This document shows positions 1-12,260 of a stretch of DNA of 64,000 nt, one piece after another; the first letter of the stretch is position 1; each line of letters starts with the position of its first letter. Source of the stretch: Volutella citrinella (Eukaryota > Ascomycota > Sordariomycetes > Hypocreales > Nectriaceae); assembly GCA_034401135.1 (NCBI GenBank), contig JAWZSP010000004.1:1736001-1800000 (forward strand). The letters are read 5' to 3'. The position numbers and the translations under genes were made by a program. Under the pieces are notes generated by a model. It saw only the letters and a list, made by a program, of their open reading frames with translations. It searched no databases and was not told the DNA's origin.

Positions 1-521
1 ATTCTAAAAAGTCGAAGATCTTGCGGCATCCCACGATGGTCTGGCTATCCAAGAGCTCCTCCGCTAGCCAAAACAATAGAGCGGGGTCGCATTGCCCCTC
101 GTCAGAGAGGATCGAGAGGATGTCGAGCAGATTCCAGACCTTGACAAAATCGGGCGACTCGATCGTTGTGGTGGCCTGCCTTTGTTAGAATGTCTGGCCC
201 AAATCCGGGGGACGGGGGCGGCGCGGCGCGGCTCACAATTAGGTTGCTGAAGATCTCTCGGGCTGCCGTCTCAATAATCGCAAACTGCCGGTTTTTGTTC
301 AGATCGGTAGAGGCGGTCCCATTCTCGGCGTCGTCGTGCGTCAGTCGGGAGGCGGCGTCAGACACCCGGCTGGAAAGGTTGTCAAAATCGGACTTGTTGA
401 GCGCAGGCTCGATCGTCGAGGTAGGCTTTGCATTTCCTGCTTCTTCGAGAAGGTCGCTCAGGAGTGATACAAATGATGCGACGGCTGGGACCACCACGTC
501 GTCCACATCGAGGGCTGGCAT
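1..521 (-). CDS. THO complex subunit 1 (Tho1/Hpr1/THOC1-like), N-terminal part, cut by window edge
   Basis: Subunit of the nuclear THO complex, which couples transcription elongation to mRNP assembly and export and limits R-loops. The start ATG is at 521. Coding exon 1 is 521-237 (95 codons). A 61-base intron (236-176) has a GTGAGC donor and a GCAG acceptor. Exon 2 runs from 175 off the left edge, so about 153 residues are visible. Exon 2 encodes ESPDFVKVWNLLDILSILSD followed by LLFWLAEELLDSQTIVGCRK, which matches the conserved N-terminal block of the THOC1 family. Without splicing, the frame runs into an early stop at 102. The gene is divergent from Aquarius, with 543 bases between the two starts. 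The family call rests on this one block; the rest of the protein lies outside the window. Confidence 0.78.
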
Positions 522-1064
522 CTTGGACGGCGAAGTGTCTGTCCGTCGTTGCGGTTGTGACTAAACCAGGAGAGCCGTCATCAAGAGTCGAGGCCCGCTG
601 TCGCGATTGTGTGGCGGGGCGGAGGGCGAACGTGTCCTTTCGTAGAGCAATATGGCCAAGGCCTGGTCGGTGGTTTGGGCCTCAAGATTGCGAAGGAGTG
701 AGCTTGGGGGGTTGCTCTTTGTGACGTTGGATGCTGCTGGTCGGGAAGGCTGAGAAAACATGCGCCAGGTCAAAGCGAGTCACTCTCTCGGAAGGGGTAC
801 CTGGACTGCCGCATTGCAGACTAGTGAACCCATGTATCTCTATTGGTGGAGTACTTCCTTTGTGGCGCGTCGCGCGTGGGTCCCTACGAGGCTGAAATTT
901 TGGCTGGCCCAGGCCCTGAACGCTTTGCGCAAATCGACGCTTTAGCTCAAGGGCTCGCTTCACTTCCAGTTCTCGACATCCACAGTGCTGGCCCATCCGC
1001 AAACCCAGACCGACGGCCCGAGAAAAGCTTCGTCGTCGATGACACGGCAGGAAGCAGAGCCAAA
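522..1064. promoter_or_regulatory. Shared intergenic promoter of the THOC1-like and Aquarius genes
   Basis: The 543 bases lie between two divergent start codons (521 minus, 1065 plus). The open frames here overlap one another on both strands and resemble no family. This region must hold both promoters and leaders. I recognised no specific factor site. Confidence 0.6.
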
Positions 1065-4000
1065 ATGCCGAATGTGAAGCGGCTCAAGGGCCGCGGTGCA
1101 GCCAAGGCACCAGAGCAACCGAAACCCGAGCCCTCGACTGCAGATGGGCGTCCAACTCCGGCCGAGGTGGAGGAAGAGGAGCACCAGTTTGTCCAGATTG
1201 CGCGCAAGCACTGGCTGAAGGCCTCCAAGAAGCCTGCAAAGCCCAAGGTCAAGAATGATGTCCTCAAGCAGAGCATTTGGGACCAGCTTGACCGCGAAGG
1301 GTTCCAATACAAGTCTCTGCTGCTCCTGGAGAGTCTGCAGACCCTGGAGAGGTATTCACGCTCCCGATTACCGATGATTGAATTAACCTGCTGACACATT
1401 TGCTATCAGCTACCTCTGGCCAGGATATACGGAAGAGGCGTCAAACTACCATGTGCTCTTGATCGCTCTGATCGCCAACGTCAAGAGACGCGAACACCTT
1501 GAGACTTGGGGTATGTGCGACGACTCTGACTCTAGACTCCCTGCTGACACCTTTTATAGGTTTGTTCGAAGACCGCCCGGCCGACTTCTCTTCGCTCTTC
1601 CGCCGATTGCTCTCCATGATGCTCGACCAGACCCTCTCTGTCACCATCAGGACTCAGCTCGTGTGTTTTCTCACCCACGCTTTCCAGAGCCTGGATTGCA
1701 CAATTGTACGAAAAGAGTGTGCTCCTCTTGTGTCCATTGGCATCTGGCACAACCTGTCGACGGAAAAGCTTCGAGAGTCCAAGCTTGACCAGAGCCCCCA
1801 GCTCAGACGGGCTTGGAAGGCTGCGCACAAACGGTACGATGCGGCAGATGACGAAGCTAAAGCTAGGCTTCGATTCGAACGCTCTTGGCTGTATTCTCTC
1901 CTCGTCGACTTTTTGTCGATCCTAAATATCGAGGGAAGCAAACCAGGTAGGCTGAGCTCTCACTGACCCATGCACATGCGTGTGCCTCTTCCTGATAGTA
2001 GCTGACGACCACTTAGACCAAGTCCTGTATTGTGAGCGCTTCTCCGAGTTTATATCGGATCTGCAGAGCCAGCTCCCGACACGTCGCTATGTCAATACCC
2101 TGCTTCGAGATCTCCATGTCTTACCTGTCATGAAGCTTTCCTCCATGTATAATGACGAGGAAAATTCGTTGCTACGCGAACTGCACGCCCTCCTCGCCCA
2201 TTACTCATTTTTCGCGGTTGATGACCAGACGGGCGTGCAGCAAAGCTCCAAAGAAGCCTTCGATACCCACTGTAAGCTCCTCGGAAAGCTCCAGCGTGTG
2301 GCATTCAAGCACTTCAAGGAGAAGCTTGCCATTCTTGCCTTGTCAAACTATGGCGCAATTGATAAGAGGGATGAGCTGGCAGCGTTGCTGGAGCCACTGA
2401 CGGACGAAGAACTCACCCGGCTCCTCAGCCTTCTGGACCTTCGAACAGCTTTCCCAGAGGCCCTTAATCTCCCGATGAACCGTAAACATCTCCTGGAAGT
2501 TTTGCTGACGACCTTTGAACGAAGGAAGACGTTCCAAGAAAGTGCACAATCCATGGCTCTGTCGCCGACGGAGCAAAACTTGTTCGACAACAGCTTTCAG
2601 CAGGCCGAGAACTATGATGGCTCGCACCCCATGGCTTTGCCCAAATTGAACCTTCAGTACCTGTCGGTGGGTGACTTCCTCTGGAGGGCGCTTATTCTCT
2701 ACCGATGTGAGTCGTTTTACGGAGTCCGCAAGGATATTGAGGCCGCATTGCGAAGATTGCGACCCGAGTCAACACGCCCTGGGCAAACTCACTTTGCCGG
2801 GTTCTCCAAAATGGCAATGCCAGTGACCAGCCCTTCCATTCTCGAAGTTGTACCTCCGTTGGTCGGCGAGGAGCAGCCATCTCTGGTCAAAGCCGAGGTC
2901 ACATTCGACGCCCGGAAACTGGGTGAAGGAGTTCGTCGAGAATGGGACTCCCTGCGCCCGGACGATGTGGTTTTCTTGCTTGCCATCGAGGCACCTCCCA
3001 CAAAAGCCATTAGCAACGGAGGTGGCCCCTCAACAGAATCAGAAAAGCTAGGGGTGGTAACCGTGAGGACGGCTCAAGTCATCCAAATCACTGATGAGAA
3101 GGGTCGTCACGTTCGTGAAGGGGCTACTCACCTCGACAACAAGCGGCGCGTCCAGTTGAAGCTCGATGCACATGCCTACTCGAAGGATGTCGCAAAAGCC
3201 GCGACAGATAAACCCGAGGTGTATGGCCGAATCAACCTACTTCTGCGCCGCGGAAGGAGAGAAAACAACTTCAAGCCCGTCCTTGATTCCATCCGTGGGT
3301 TGGTTCTTTCAGAGGTACCTCTGCCCGCCTGGCTTCATGAAGTATTCTTGGGCTATGGCGATCCCGCAAGCGCTACATACAAGAATCTCCCAAATAGGAT
3401 CAAGAAGCTTGACTTCCGAGACACATTCCTTGACTGGCAGCATCTAGTTGAGAGTATGCCTGGAAAGATCATTGATCCTGGAGATGAGGTATCAGCTAGC
3501 TTTGGTCCGCCTTATGTTCTTGCAACTGCCGAGAAGCCTGAGGAACCGAAGGGTACCAAGCCTTCAAAGAAGCGCCGTAGGGATGCTGACCCGGCCTTGA
3601 TATCCGAGATTGAGACCTTGAAGGTGTCGACCTACCAGCCTGTTAATAACGGCCCTTATCCTGTCGACAAGCCCCGTGTCAACTCGGTTCGATTCACGTC
3701 TGCTCAAGTCGAAGCTATCACATCAGGGACACAACCTGGCCTCACTGTCGTGGTGGGCCCCCCTGGTACAGGCAAAACTGACGTAGCTACGCAAGTCATC
3801 AGCAACATTTATCACAACTTTCCCGAACAAAAGACGCTACTCGTTGCACATAGCAACCAGGCACTGAACCAGCTTTTTGCCAAGATCGTGGCTCTGGATA
3901 TCGATGAGCGGCATCTGCTGCGGTTGGGACACGGCGAGGAGGATCTGGACACAGATGGTAGCTTCAGCAAGCACGGCCGTGTGGAATCGTTCTTGCAGAA

Positions 4001-5617
4001 CCGTGACAGGTATCTTCTGGAAGTGAAGAAGCTCGCCGATAGCCTTGGTGCCCCTGGGGCTCACGCAAACTCGGCGGAGACCGCTGGGTACTTCAATACT
4101 GTTTACGTCGAGCCGGCCTGGACGAAATTCTTGCATACTGCCGAGAACGAGTCCGCCAGTAGTGACGAAATAGTTCAGAATTTCCCCTTTCACGCCTACT
4201 TTTCCGACGCACCTCAGCCCCTTTTCCAACCCGATGGCAACCGCGAGCAAGTTCTTACGATTGCTCATGGCTGTTATCGCCACATCTCCAAGATTTTCTC
4301 CGAGCTCGCCGATGCGCTCCCGTTCGAGATTCTTCGTCGAGAGCGTGATAAGGCAAACTACCTCTTGACCAATGAGGCTCGCATTGTTGCCATGACCACG
4401 ACTCATGCAGCAATTCGAAGAGGGGAAATTGCAGCCATTGGCTTCCACTATGACAACGTTGTGATGGAAGAGGCTGCTCAAATCACGGAGATTGAGACAT
4501 TCATTCCTTTAGCCCTGCAAAACCCGGTGGGCGGCAAGATGCCGCTCAAGAGAGTTGTGTTGTGTGGCGACCACTACCAGAACTCGCCAGTGATCCAGAG
4601 CCTGGCCTTCCGGCACTACGCAAACCTAGAACAATCACTGTTCTCCAGGCTGGTTCGGTTAGGAGTTCCCGCAGTCACACTTGACAAGCAGGGACGTGCC
4701 CGACCTTCCATTGCTAGCCTTTATCAATGGCGATATCCCAACCTCGAAAACCTGCCGGATGTCCAAGGCAACCCCGAGTTTATCAAGGCCAACGCTGGCT
4801 TCAAATTCGACTACCAGTTCATCAACGTTCCCGACTACAAGGGCCGTGGCGAGGCTGAGCCCACACCGCACTTTGTGCAGAATTTGGGCGAAGCTGAGTA
4901 CGCTGTTGCCATCTTCCAATACATGCGACTGCTGGGATATCCCGCAGACAAGATAAGCATTCTCACGACCTATGCCGGCCAACGGGCGCTCGTTCGTGAT
5001 GTGCTCAACCACCGTTGTGCACGCAATCCGGTGTTTGGCCTTCCCAAGGCTGTCGTGACTGTGGACAAATACCAAGGCGAGCAAAACGACTGTGAGTATA
5101 CCCATTGGCTTTATCTGTTTCGCGATGGTTGTAGATTGCTAACTTGGATTTTTTTTTAGACATCATTCTGTCTCTCACACGTACATCTCGTGTCGGGTAT
5201 CTGCGGGACGTCCGTCGCATGACGGTGGCATTGTCCCGAGCCAGACTTGGTCTATACGTGCTAGGCCGCCGGGAGGTTTTCGAGGCCTGCCCAGAGCTGC
5301 GACCAGCCTTTGATGTTTTACTTCAACGCCCGGACAAGTTGATGCTTGTCACAGGGGAGATGTGGCCAACGGAACGTGAGATATCGCAATTGGATGGTGC
5401 TGTGGAGGGAGAGGCGCCGATGGAAGGAGTGGAGCATCTTGGCCAGTATGTGTTTGAGATGACCAAGACGAAAATCAAACAACTGGAAGCGCAGCAAGGG
5501 GCACCTGCTGTGCCGGAGTCCATTCCCGAGGAAGGGGAAGATGAGGAGGCTGCTTACTACGACGAGGGGGCAAATGATGTCGAAGCTGATATTCTGGAAG
5601 TTCGGGAAGGGGAGTGA
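1065..5617 (+). CDS. Intron-binding protein Aquarius (AQR/Cwf11-like spliceosomal helicase)
   Basis: SF1-type RNA helicase of the intron-binding complex, which enters the spliceosome and contacts the intron upstream of the branch site. Exons are 1065-1351, 1410-1510, 1560-1946, 1999-5091 and 5160-5617, giving 1441 residues (human AQR is about 1485). The ATG at 1065 (context CAAAATGCC) starts MPNVKRLKGRG; the frame is also open upstream, but that part looks like leader. The N-terminal armadillo-like region includes SYLWPGYTEEASNYHVLLIA. The helicase core has Walker A GPPGTGKT near residue 845, the DEAD-equivalent MEEAAQITEIETFIP near 1081, then CGDHYQNSPVIQS, a KYQGEQND motif and MTVALSRARLGLYVLGR near 1310. 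The tail is acidic. The introns are 49 to 68 bases long, and the last ends in a run of T before AG. The identification is firm. Confidence 0.95.
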
Positions 5618-7115
5618 ATTGGACCATGGAGCGACTTGAAAAAGCCCAAAGTTTTGACAGGCAGTGAAAATTATAAAGAACCAACAACACAATGCCCCCA
5701 ACCTGGTTGAGGCTCTCTTGCTCGCTGGTCACTTGACCCGACCAGCTGTGGATGTACTACCAGCACCTAGGTATTGTTGCTGGGAGTGGACAACTGGGGC
5801 AACGGCCTGTGTGCAACTTTTCGTATCCGCTCGGGTGTGGTTGGAGTGCTTGCTTGCTTGTCACAAGAGGGATGGATCATGGATGGATGTGGGTGTCACC
5901 ACCGGCCGGGCCACAGCCGCCCGCCCTTTGCTACGTACATGCGGTAAGGGCAGGCGAAATCTAAGACACAAGTCGGCCGCATGACAAGGGCGTGGGTGTG
6001 TTTGCACTGTTTGGTGTTCCATAATCCATAATCCATGGCCTGAGAAAGCCTGTGCGTCGAGGCTCGTGATTCGACTGGTGTAAGCAGTCTTAGCCCGAGC
6101 AAGCCGGAGACTCACTGGTGCCTACGATGTCTGCGAATCTGTGACTGTATGCGGATCCTGATAGGAATGGGAGTGGAAGGACTCATAGTCACTGCCGGCT
6201 TATGTGCATCAGATAGATGGGGCTTTTGAGTCACAGTGCAAATGGCCAAGGCTTTGTGTGAACAGCCACGCGCACGGTGGTTGCTGACTGAGTTTAGACG
6301 AAGTCAGAAGGGAGCCGAGCCCAGAGGAGGGAGGAGGGGGAGGGGGGCGACTGGTCTGATGGGAGGAGGTGGGTGTTCTCCTAATTACATCCATCTTCGT
6401 GATGGCATCTTGGCAGGACAGCGAGTAGAGACCACGGACTCCGTGGATGCTAATTAACGGGAAGGCGAACAGAAGTAATTCTCGGGCACACACATACATG
6501 CAACGGGACCGGCATGAGGTTGCTGTGCTGGCACTGGACACACAGTCTGCGGCCTCGAATCCGAGATGCAGGCCGTGACACGAGGCTGGGAAAAAGAAAG
6601 CACGGTGCCGCTATTGCAAAAATTTGGGACGCCGTTCTTGGCTGGAATACCAGGAACAGGGCGTTTGGGAGACGAGAACGGCCAGCCGCCTTTGGGAAGC
6701 TGCTGGACAAACAACAAAGAAACATGGGGACATGCCCGGCTCTTGCTTGTGGTTGTTCTACGATATGTCGTGTGGCAAATGGGGAGGACTCGACTTGTTG
6801 ATGGCGGGCCTCGCCTCACGAATACGACTAGCACTAAACGGCATCTACTATGCATAATGATAAACCAGTTGCACGGTGCCAGACAGCTCGTTGGACAATG
6901 GTAATTTTGTGTGGGATATTCTGGGGGGCGTTTTGTGTGTGTGTATGTGGGGAGCGAGGGCGAACAAACGGCTGCGAGGCGCCAAGTACGTACTAGCCTG
7001 TTGCCTCTTGCTGGCGATCTACAAGTTGGGACTAGCTGCTATTCGCTGGAGGACCTCTGACGCTCTGTTTCTTTTTCCCGTGGAGCTGGATTTCCAATCT
7101 ACTGCATTGGAGCCA
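5618..7115. other. Gene-free stretch downstream of Aquarius
   Basis: The region holds the 3' end of the Aquarius transcript and about 1.5 kb of mixed-composition sequence. The open frames are short, overlap on several strands, and resemble no protein I know. I see no RNA gene here. Confidence 0.5.
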
Positions 7116-7146
7116 ATCTCTTCGAGCGCCGTAAGGCACACTTTCC
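7116..7146 (+). repeat. Left arm of 31-bp perfect inverted repeat
   Basis: It begins ATCTCTTCGAGCGCC and ends GGCACACTTTCC. The reverse complement occurs without mismatch at 9171-9201. The arm marks the left border of the AT-rich island. Its own GC content is normal, unlike the interior. Confidence 0.9.
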
Positions 7147-9170
7147 GTACCGACAGGGGTGAGAGGCTAATTAAAATTCAATAGGTAGGTAGTACTTACA
7201 ACCCCTATACTAATTAATATTATGCCACTTGTACTAACAATCTCCCTTAATATAAATAGCTATATTGTATTGCTTATAACTGTATAAGGTCATAGTGCCT
7301 GTTTTCGCCCTTGCAGGCCTGTTGCTATCAACCTCGCCTAACGTCCCCTTTGGCTGCCTCTGTGAGCTATAGGTGCAAGCCTTGCCTAGGCGCCTGCCCT
7401 GATAGCTAATACACTGGCTGCGCTTTCCTTATTAGACGTGCTTATGCTATAGCATAGGTATAAATTCGTTGCTAGACTGAAAGCGCTTATGTAAAGCTGC
7501 GGTTATGTTAAACTCTGCGATTAAGCCTATTATAAGGGCCTTATGCTAGCTCTTTTATAAAACGTAGGTCTTTTAAAATGACTCCTTCTTTTACTATAGG
7601 ATATATATATTAATAAGTACTATATTAAGAAGGAAGGTCCAGGCTAGTGCTTGCTAAAAGCCTTATTAGATTGCATAATTATAGCTGTGATAGCTTTATA
7701 GCTGATTGCTATAATTAATAGAATTCATATATTTATTATATAAGATAGTAATAGAAGGCTGTAGTAGCTCTTTCACTCCCTCTATACTAAAAAACTCTAG
7801 TATTTAGTATGCTTATAGATATAAGGAATTCAGCTGGTATTATATAACTTACTATATCTTACTTCTGGAAAAATATAATAATAAGAATAATATAAGCGCG
7901 TTATCTTTCTATATAATCTAGTTAACCTAAGAAGTTAGGGATTAGTATAAGAAAATACTAAGAAAATTAGGATTTTAATATATCTAATTATTAGTAGTCA
8001 GGATAGTATAAAGGCTATTATATGCCTAGGTTAACTTTCCTTTATTATTACACTTTTTAGCTATAATAAAGAGGGGGTAGAGATCTCGGTTTATATAGAC
8101 TGTGCTAGTAGCTGCCATGCCTTAATTACGCAAGGCAGTTAAAAGTTATAGTATTATAAATAGGTTATTAAAAAAGACATAATAACTAGTAGGTAGTAGC
8201 TATAATACTAAGTTAAGAACCACACTTTATATCTCTATAAGCTTATAATCCCAGATGGCCTTAATTCCTTAAGGCCGGGCTCTTAGAGCTGCAGGCATGC
8301 CTAGTATATAGTATTTCTACCTAAGAAAATAGCCCTATTAGGCCACAACCTATACTTTTAGCCCTATTAGAATAGGCTTCCTAGGAATTGTCACCTTTGC
8401 TTTTGCTCTACTTATATAGCAGACTATGCACTTATCTATACTAATATATATACTAGGCATAAAGAGCTCTATAAAAGCTGCTTATATATAGTCAGACTAC
8501 TTAGAAATTCATAAAATTAGGCGTTTATTAGTATTATAGTCGCCTTCTATTAGAAGAAAGATATAAATATAGCGAAAAAGTAGTAAAAAATATAATAAAG
8601 TCATCTATTTAATAATTAGATATGATAGCTTAGTTGACCTATTAATAGAAGTTACTTAGTAGTCCTGAATGCGTATTTCTATATAAATTCCTAAATAAAT
8701 TAGGATTGCAAGCTAGATATATACTTCTATAATTATAGTAGCCTTCTAGTTGTATATGCGTATATAAATAGGCTGTTCTTTGGCCTGAAGGCTTGCAACC
8801 TAGCTATTCGTCTAGCTGACCTATTTTTCAACTAGCTAAATAGGCATAATATACTAGAATAGCTAGATAGGCATATCTAGAAGGTCTATTGTAATAAAAG
8901 GCCAGAAAGTGGGTTAGAAGGGATGAAAGTGGAAGCTGCGGTTAGGTGTAGGAAGCTTTAGAGGCTTAGGCTTTGGCAGCTTGGGCAGCTTCTTTGCGCC
9001 CTTATATGCCTTACGGCCACTTTGGGCCTTCACGGTGCCCGTGGGCATGACGCTAGAAGCTGGTAAAGTTGGATCATAAGGTGTATGTTTTTACGCCTAA
9101 ATTCGCGTTATTGACGATCGCGTACTACGAAAGTCGCGCGAGCCTCGCACGGGCCCAGTGGGGCAGCTAT

Positions 9171-9201
9171 GGAAAGTGTGCCTTACGGCGCTCGAAGAGA
9201 T
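9171..9201 (-). repeat. Right arm of 31-bp perfect inverted repeat
   Basis: This is the exact reverse complement of 7116-7146. On its inner side the sequence stays fairly GC-rich for about 250 bases before the AT-rich core, so the right end looks less mutated than the left. Confidence 0.9.
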
Positions 9202-12200
9202 GGAGCGGCGCTTGATGAGTGGGCGGGCGTCGAGGTTGAGTCGCGAGGGCGTGGGGCGGGTCCAGGCTGAACAACAGATGGACGGACAGACAGACAGACA
9301 GACAGACGGATGCACAGACACAGGTTGACAGGCATCGGAGAGAGAGGACCAAAGTGCCAGATGCAGTTGGCGCCGCCGCTGCAGAGCGGCCAACGAGGGT
9401 GATAAGCGAGGGCGTGAGTCACAGTGTGGGCGAAGACGACGACGACGACGCCGAAAATCATCAGTCTATCCACACACAAGATCAGAATCATGCGGCCCCC
9501 TCCTCCACTTCCTTAGGTGCCTACCCAGGCACTGCCGCCTGCCGCTAAAGACCTTGATGATGTTGCTGGAGGAAACCTTCGTCCGCGGTGGTGGGACCCA
9601 GCAGCCGGCCCGACGACCCTTCCGCCAGGCTACGTGCATGGCCGCGCATAGAAGCAGACGAAGGAGAAAATAATCAATAATTGACCATCCAGCGTGGCAT
9701 GTGCAATCATCTTTGACCTGGGACGGAGTTGTCGGTGGGGGTAGAATGGAGGCGGCATGTCGCTGCAGGTCTGTTCAATGGGATGCTTCAGTCAAGTTTC
9801 GATTTATCACAATTATAACTGGACACGACATGTTTGACTCGTGAACAGGACTTGGCCGCGAGCACAACCGACAAAGGTTATCTGCTGGCGGTAGTATCCG
9901 CCGGGATCGCCACTGGCCACTTGAATGGATGGTGAGAGTGCCATGAGCGATACATGGCATATTCAAGTACAGCACTCTGTATGCCATCGTCTAGCTGAGG
10001 CCAGTGCCATCTCAATGACAAACGATTCCCCTTTATTTCACCACCTCAGATTGGCCTGCCAGAAGGCGGCGTGTGCGCAGTAATAATTACGGGCTTGCCC
10101 GGATGCCACGCCCCATCCCATCCCGGCCATGGTGCGTGCGTGCGTGCCCTCTTGGAGTCTGGAGTCGTCAGTCTGGAGGGTCTGGGACAATCAATAATAA
10201 CTGGTAGGAGTGCAGAAACCTAGGTACCCTTGTCGGCGCGGCTGATGCCCAACGACGGGCACAGCATTGATATAACAAAGATTGCACTTGGTGCATCTCC
10301 CTTTCAGTACTGAATACTTCAACCATGACGACGATGCTCAGCTAGGTACTGCATTATCCTAAACAACATGATGCTCGACTGAGTCAAGGGGAGAAGATGA
10401 TGCAGAAACTATCGGCAGGCCATGACCGCGGAGTTCGGAGTTAGCGTATTGTAGGTGAGTAGCAGCAGCAGTCGCCACTTTAAGGCCTTCTCAACAGCAT
10501 CATCACCCACTGGACGGGTGTTGCACCCGGCATTCTTGATGCAAGAAATGCAATCGACTCCCCATCAATGTCGAGGTCGAGCACGTCTCATTTTCAATTC
10601 ACCACCACTCTGGCTTCTGACCCAATTACACCAGCCTCACCCCAGCTTTGCGCCAACATGGCCAGAACCCTCGGGGCTCAGGCACACAAATATAAACTGC
10701 ATTCGGTTTTACGCAGCTGGTAGTCTTGTCCCAAGACTGGCCTGCATCTCTCTGCGTTTCCACGTAACGTGCGTTAGTAACTACGACCCTGGCGATGCCG
10801 AACTGTAGCCCTAATCAGAATATGCCTCATCGCCTATTACGGGCACCTATCCCACCCGCCGGCCTTGACCATGCCTGCTTCTCCATCTGCCCGCACTTGA
10901 TGCCTACTGCATTGGAGGAGAGTGCCCGAGGGAATCGTGCGTCGAGTGCCGCCGCTTGAGTGCTGCCGCTGGCCGGCACACCGAGGGTGGGTTGGTTGGG
11001 CTGCGAAAGGCCGGCAGATTCCAGAAGGCAATTTGGAACCAAAACTTGAAACAAACTTCACTCACCTTTCCTGCATGATATCTCCTTTGTTGCCTGTCGC
11101 TTCTCCGCATGGCAAAGGACTGACTGACTGATTGCCTGCCTGACTGATGATTGATTCGATGACTGCCTCTATGACTTTACTGCTAGCAGAACTAGTAGTG
11201 GTTGTAGTAATTAGTGGAGTGCCTCGTGCCTTTAGCGTGCCCTCTCCCGTGGGCGGCCTGGAGTTGCCGGGCTGGCCTGTGGGCGCTGATGGCCTAATCA
11301 CCCTGCCCCAAGTCAGACCAAGTCAGACCAAGTCAGTCACTGAGTGACTGGTTTGAACAGAAATGCAGCGGCACTGTATTGTGCCACTGTGGCAGGGCGC
11401 AATGCCTGCGAAGCCCTACTCTGCGCTGGCGCGGTGCGACCCCACACACAGTGTCGAAGGCTGCACTTGGCACAAGAAATTCACTGTGCCTTCGACGCCT
11501 GGCCCCTGTAGCTTGTCCCACGAGTGGCCCAGCAGCGACCAAAGGCCCTCTGGGCAGCGAGCCACAGGCCACAGCGGCATTGACAAACGGCCTGAGGGCC
11601 CTGCTGTACAAAGCCACCAGACACCACACGACCCGGCCTCGCCCAAAGCGGTCCAGGGTGCTCAACGTTGGGTGAGAGGACATTGACAGCGCGCCCACTG
11701 CCAGTGGCTTCTTTCGGAGACACCCCCTCCTTCCCTCGCTCGCCCCTTCCCGCGCCCCCCCCATATCAATCCTCCTGCCCAAAATTTTTTTTTTGCGGAC
11801 TCTTTCCAAAACCTCACCACTCAACTAAACCCTCCCTGGTCCGGTGGAAATAATTATCCTCGCCAGACCCCGTTCCATTTGCATCAGCATTGGATCCAGT
11901 CTTGTCATTTTGACATCACCAGAAAGGACTCCCTTCTTCCGCGTCCTTTTTCTCTTCGTCGCCGCCGCGCCGGATCGTAGCCTGTCTCAGACGCCTGCGA
12001 TCGCCCTGCCCCGTCGGCTCGACCCTCCCACACTCCTTGCCTGCTCGTCCGGCCTCGTCTCGATCTCCATCGAGCCGCCATCGACTGTCCGTCGCTACCT
12101 GTCGCGTCTCCCCCGTCGCGATCTCTTGCGTACTCGCCGCAGCTTCCTCGCCGCCCCCCGAGCCCGCCCTCTGCCGAGCCGCCTGCCCGAGTTCTCTGCT

Positions 12201-12256
12201 CCCCCTCTCGACGCCTACAAAACACCACACCATCGCGAACGACCCGAACTCCCCTT
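9202..12256. other. Gene-free stretch and long promoter/leader of eIF4G
   Basis: The region is about 3 kb with no gene I can support. It holds simple repeats (a GACA run near 9281-9311, a GAC run near 9436-9451, TGCG units near 10134-10147, and AGTCAGACC-type units at 11311-11345). From about 11690 to 11840 it becomes pyrimidine-rich with a T run, as is common just upstream of fungal transcription starts. Overlapping frames on both strands around 11333-11853 are composition artefacts. Confidence 0.5.
9281..9311. repeat. GACA tetranucleotide microsatellite
   Basis: About seven GACA/GACG units lie in a row just right of the AT-rich island. It is a simple repeat and carries no other signal. Confidence 0.8.
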
Positions 12257-12260
12257 ATGA
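11844..12260 (+). promoter_or_regulatory. Candidate upstream ORF in the eIF4G leader, stop overlapping the eIF4G ATG
   Basis: An open frame of 138 codons starts at 11844 in the presumed eIF4G leader. It ends with TGA at 12258-12260, so stop and eIF4G start share the four bases ATGA (12257-12260). The protein is Arg/Pro/Ser-rich and resembles nothing known. If the leader is transcribed unspliced, this arrangement could reduce or couple eIF4G translation. A leader intron would remove it. I do not claim that it makes a stable protein. Confidence 0.3.

Larger units (their letters stand above)
7116..9201. mobile_element. AT-rich, RIP-like degenerate element bounded by inverted repeats
   Basis: A 2.1 kb island whose interior (about 7180-8930) is very rich in TA, TAT and CTA/TAG. 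CA and TG are scarce, and there is no open frame of 60 codons or more. This is the pattern left by repeat-induced point mutation (C to T) of a repeat. Both ends carry a perfect 31-bp inverted repeat (7116-7146 and 9171-9201). Similarity continues weakly inward, for example GTGMGAGGCT and GTAGTAC on both arms. The pentamer GGAGC lies just outside each end (7109-7113 and 9202-9206), but the left copy is offset by two bases, so a target-site duplication is only possible. The terminal repeats suggest a DNA transposon. I could not recover a transposase or polyprotein, so the class is open. Confidence 0.7.

Noticed and set aside
8390..8480. Possible remnant of a copia-type polyprotein (CxxC-like reading on the minus strand) in the AT island
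   Set aside because: Stops interrupt every few codons and no other integrase or reverse-transcriptase block could be aligned. The terminal inverted repeats also point to a different class.
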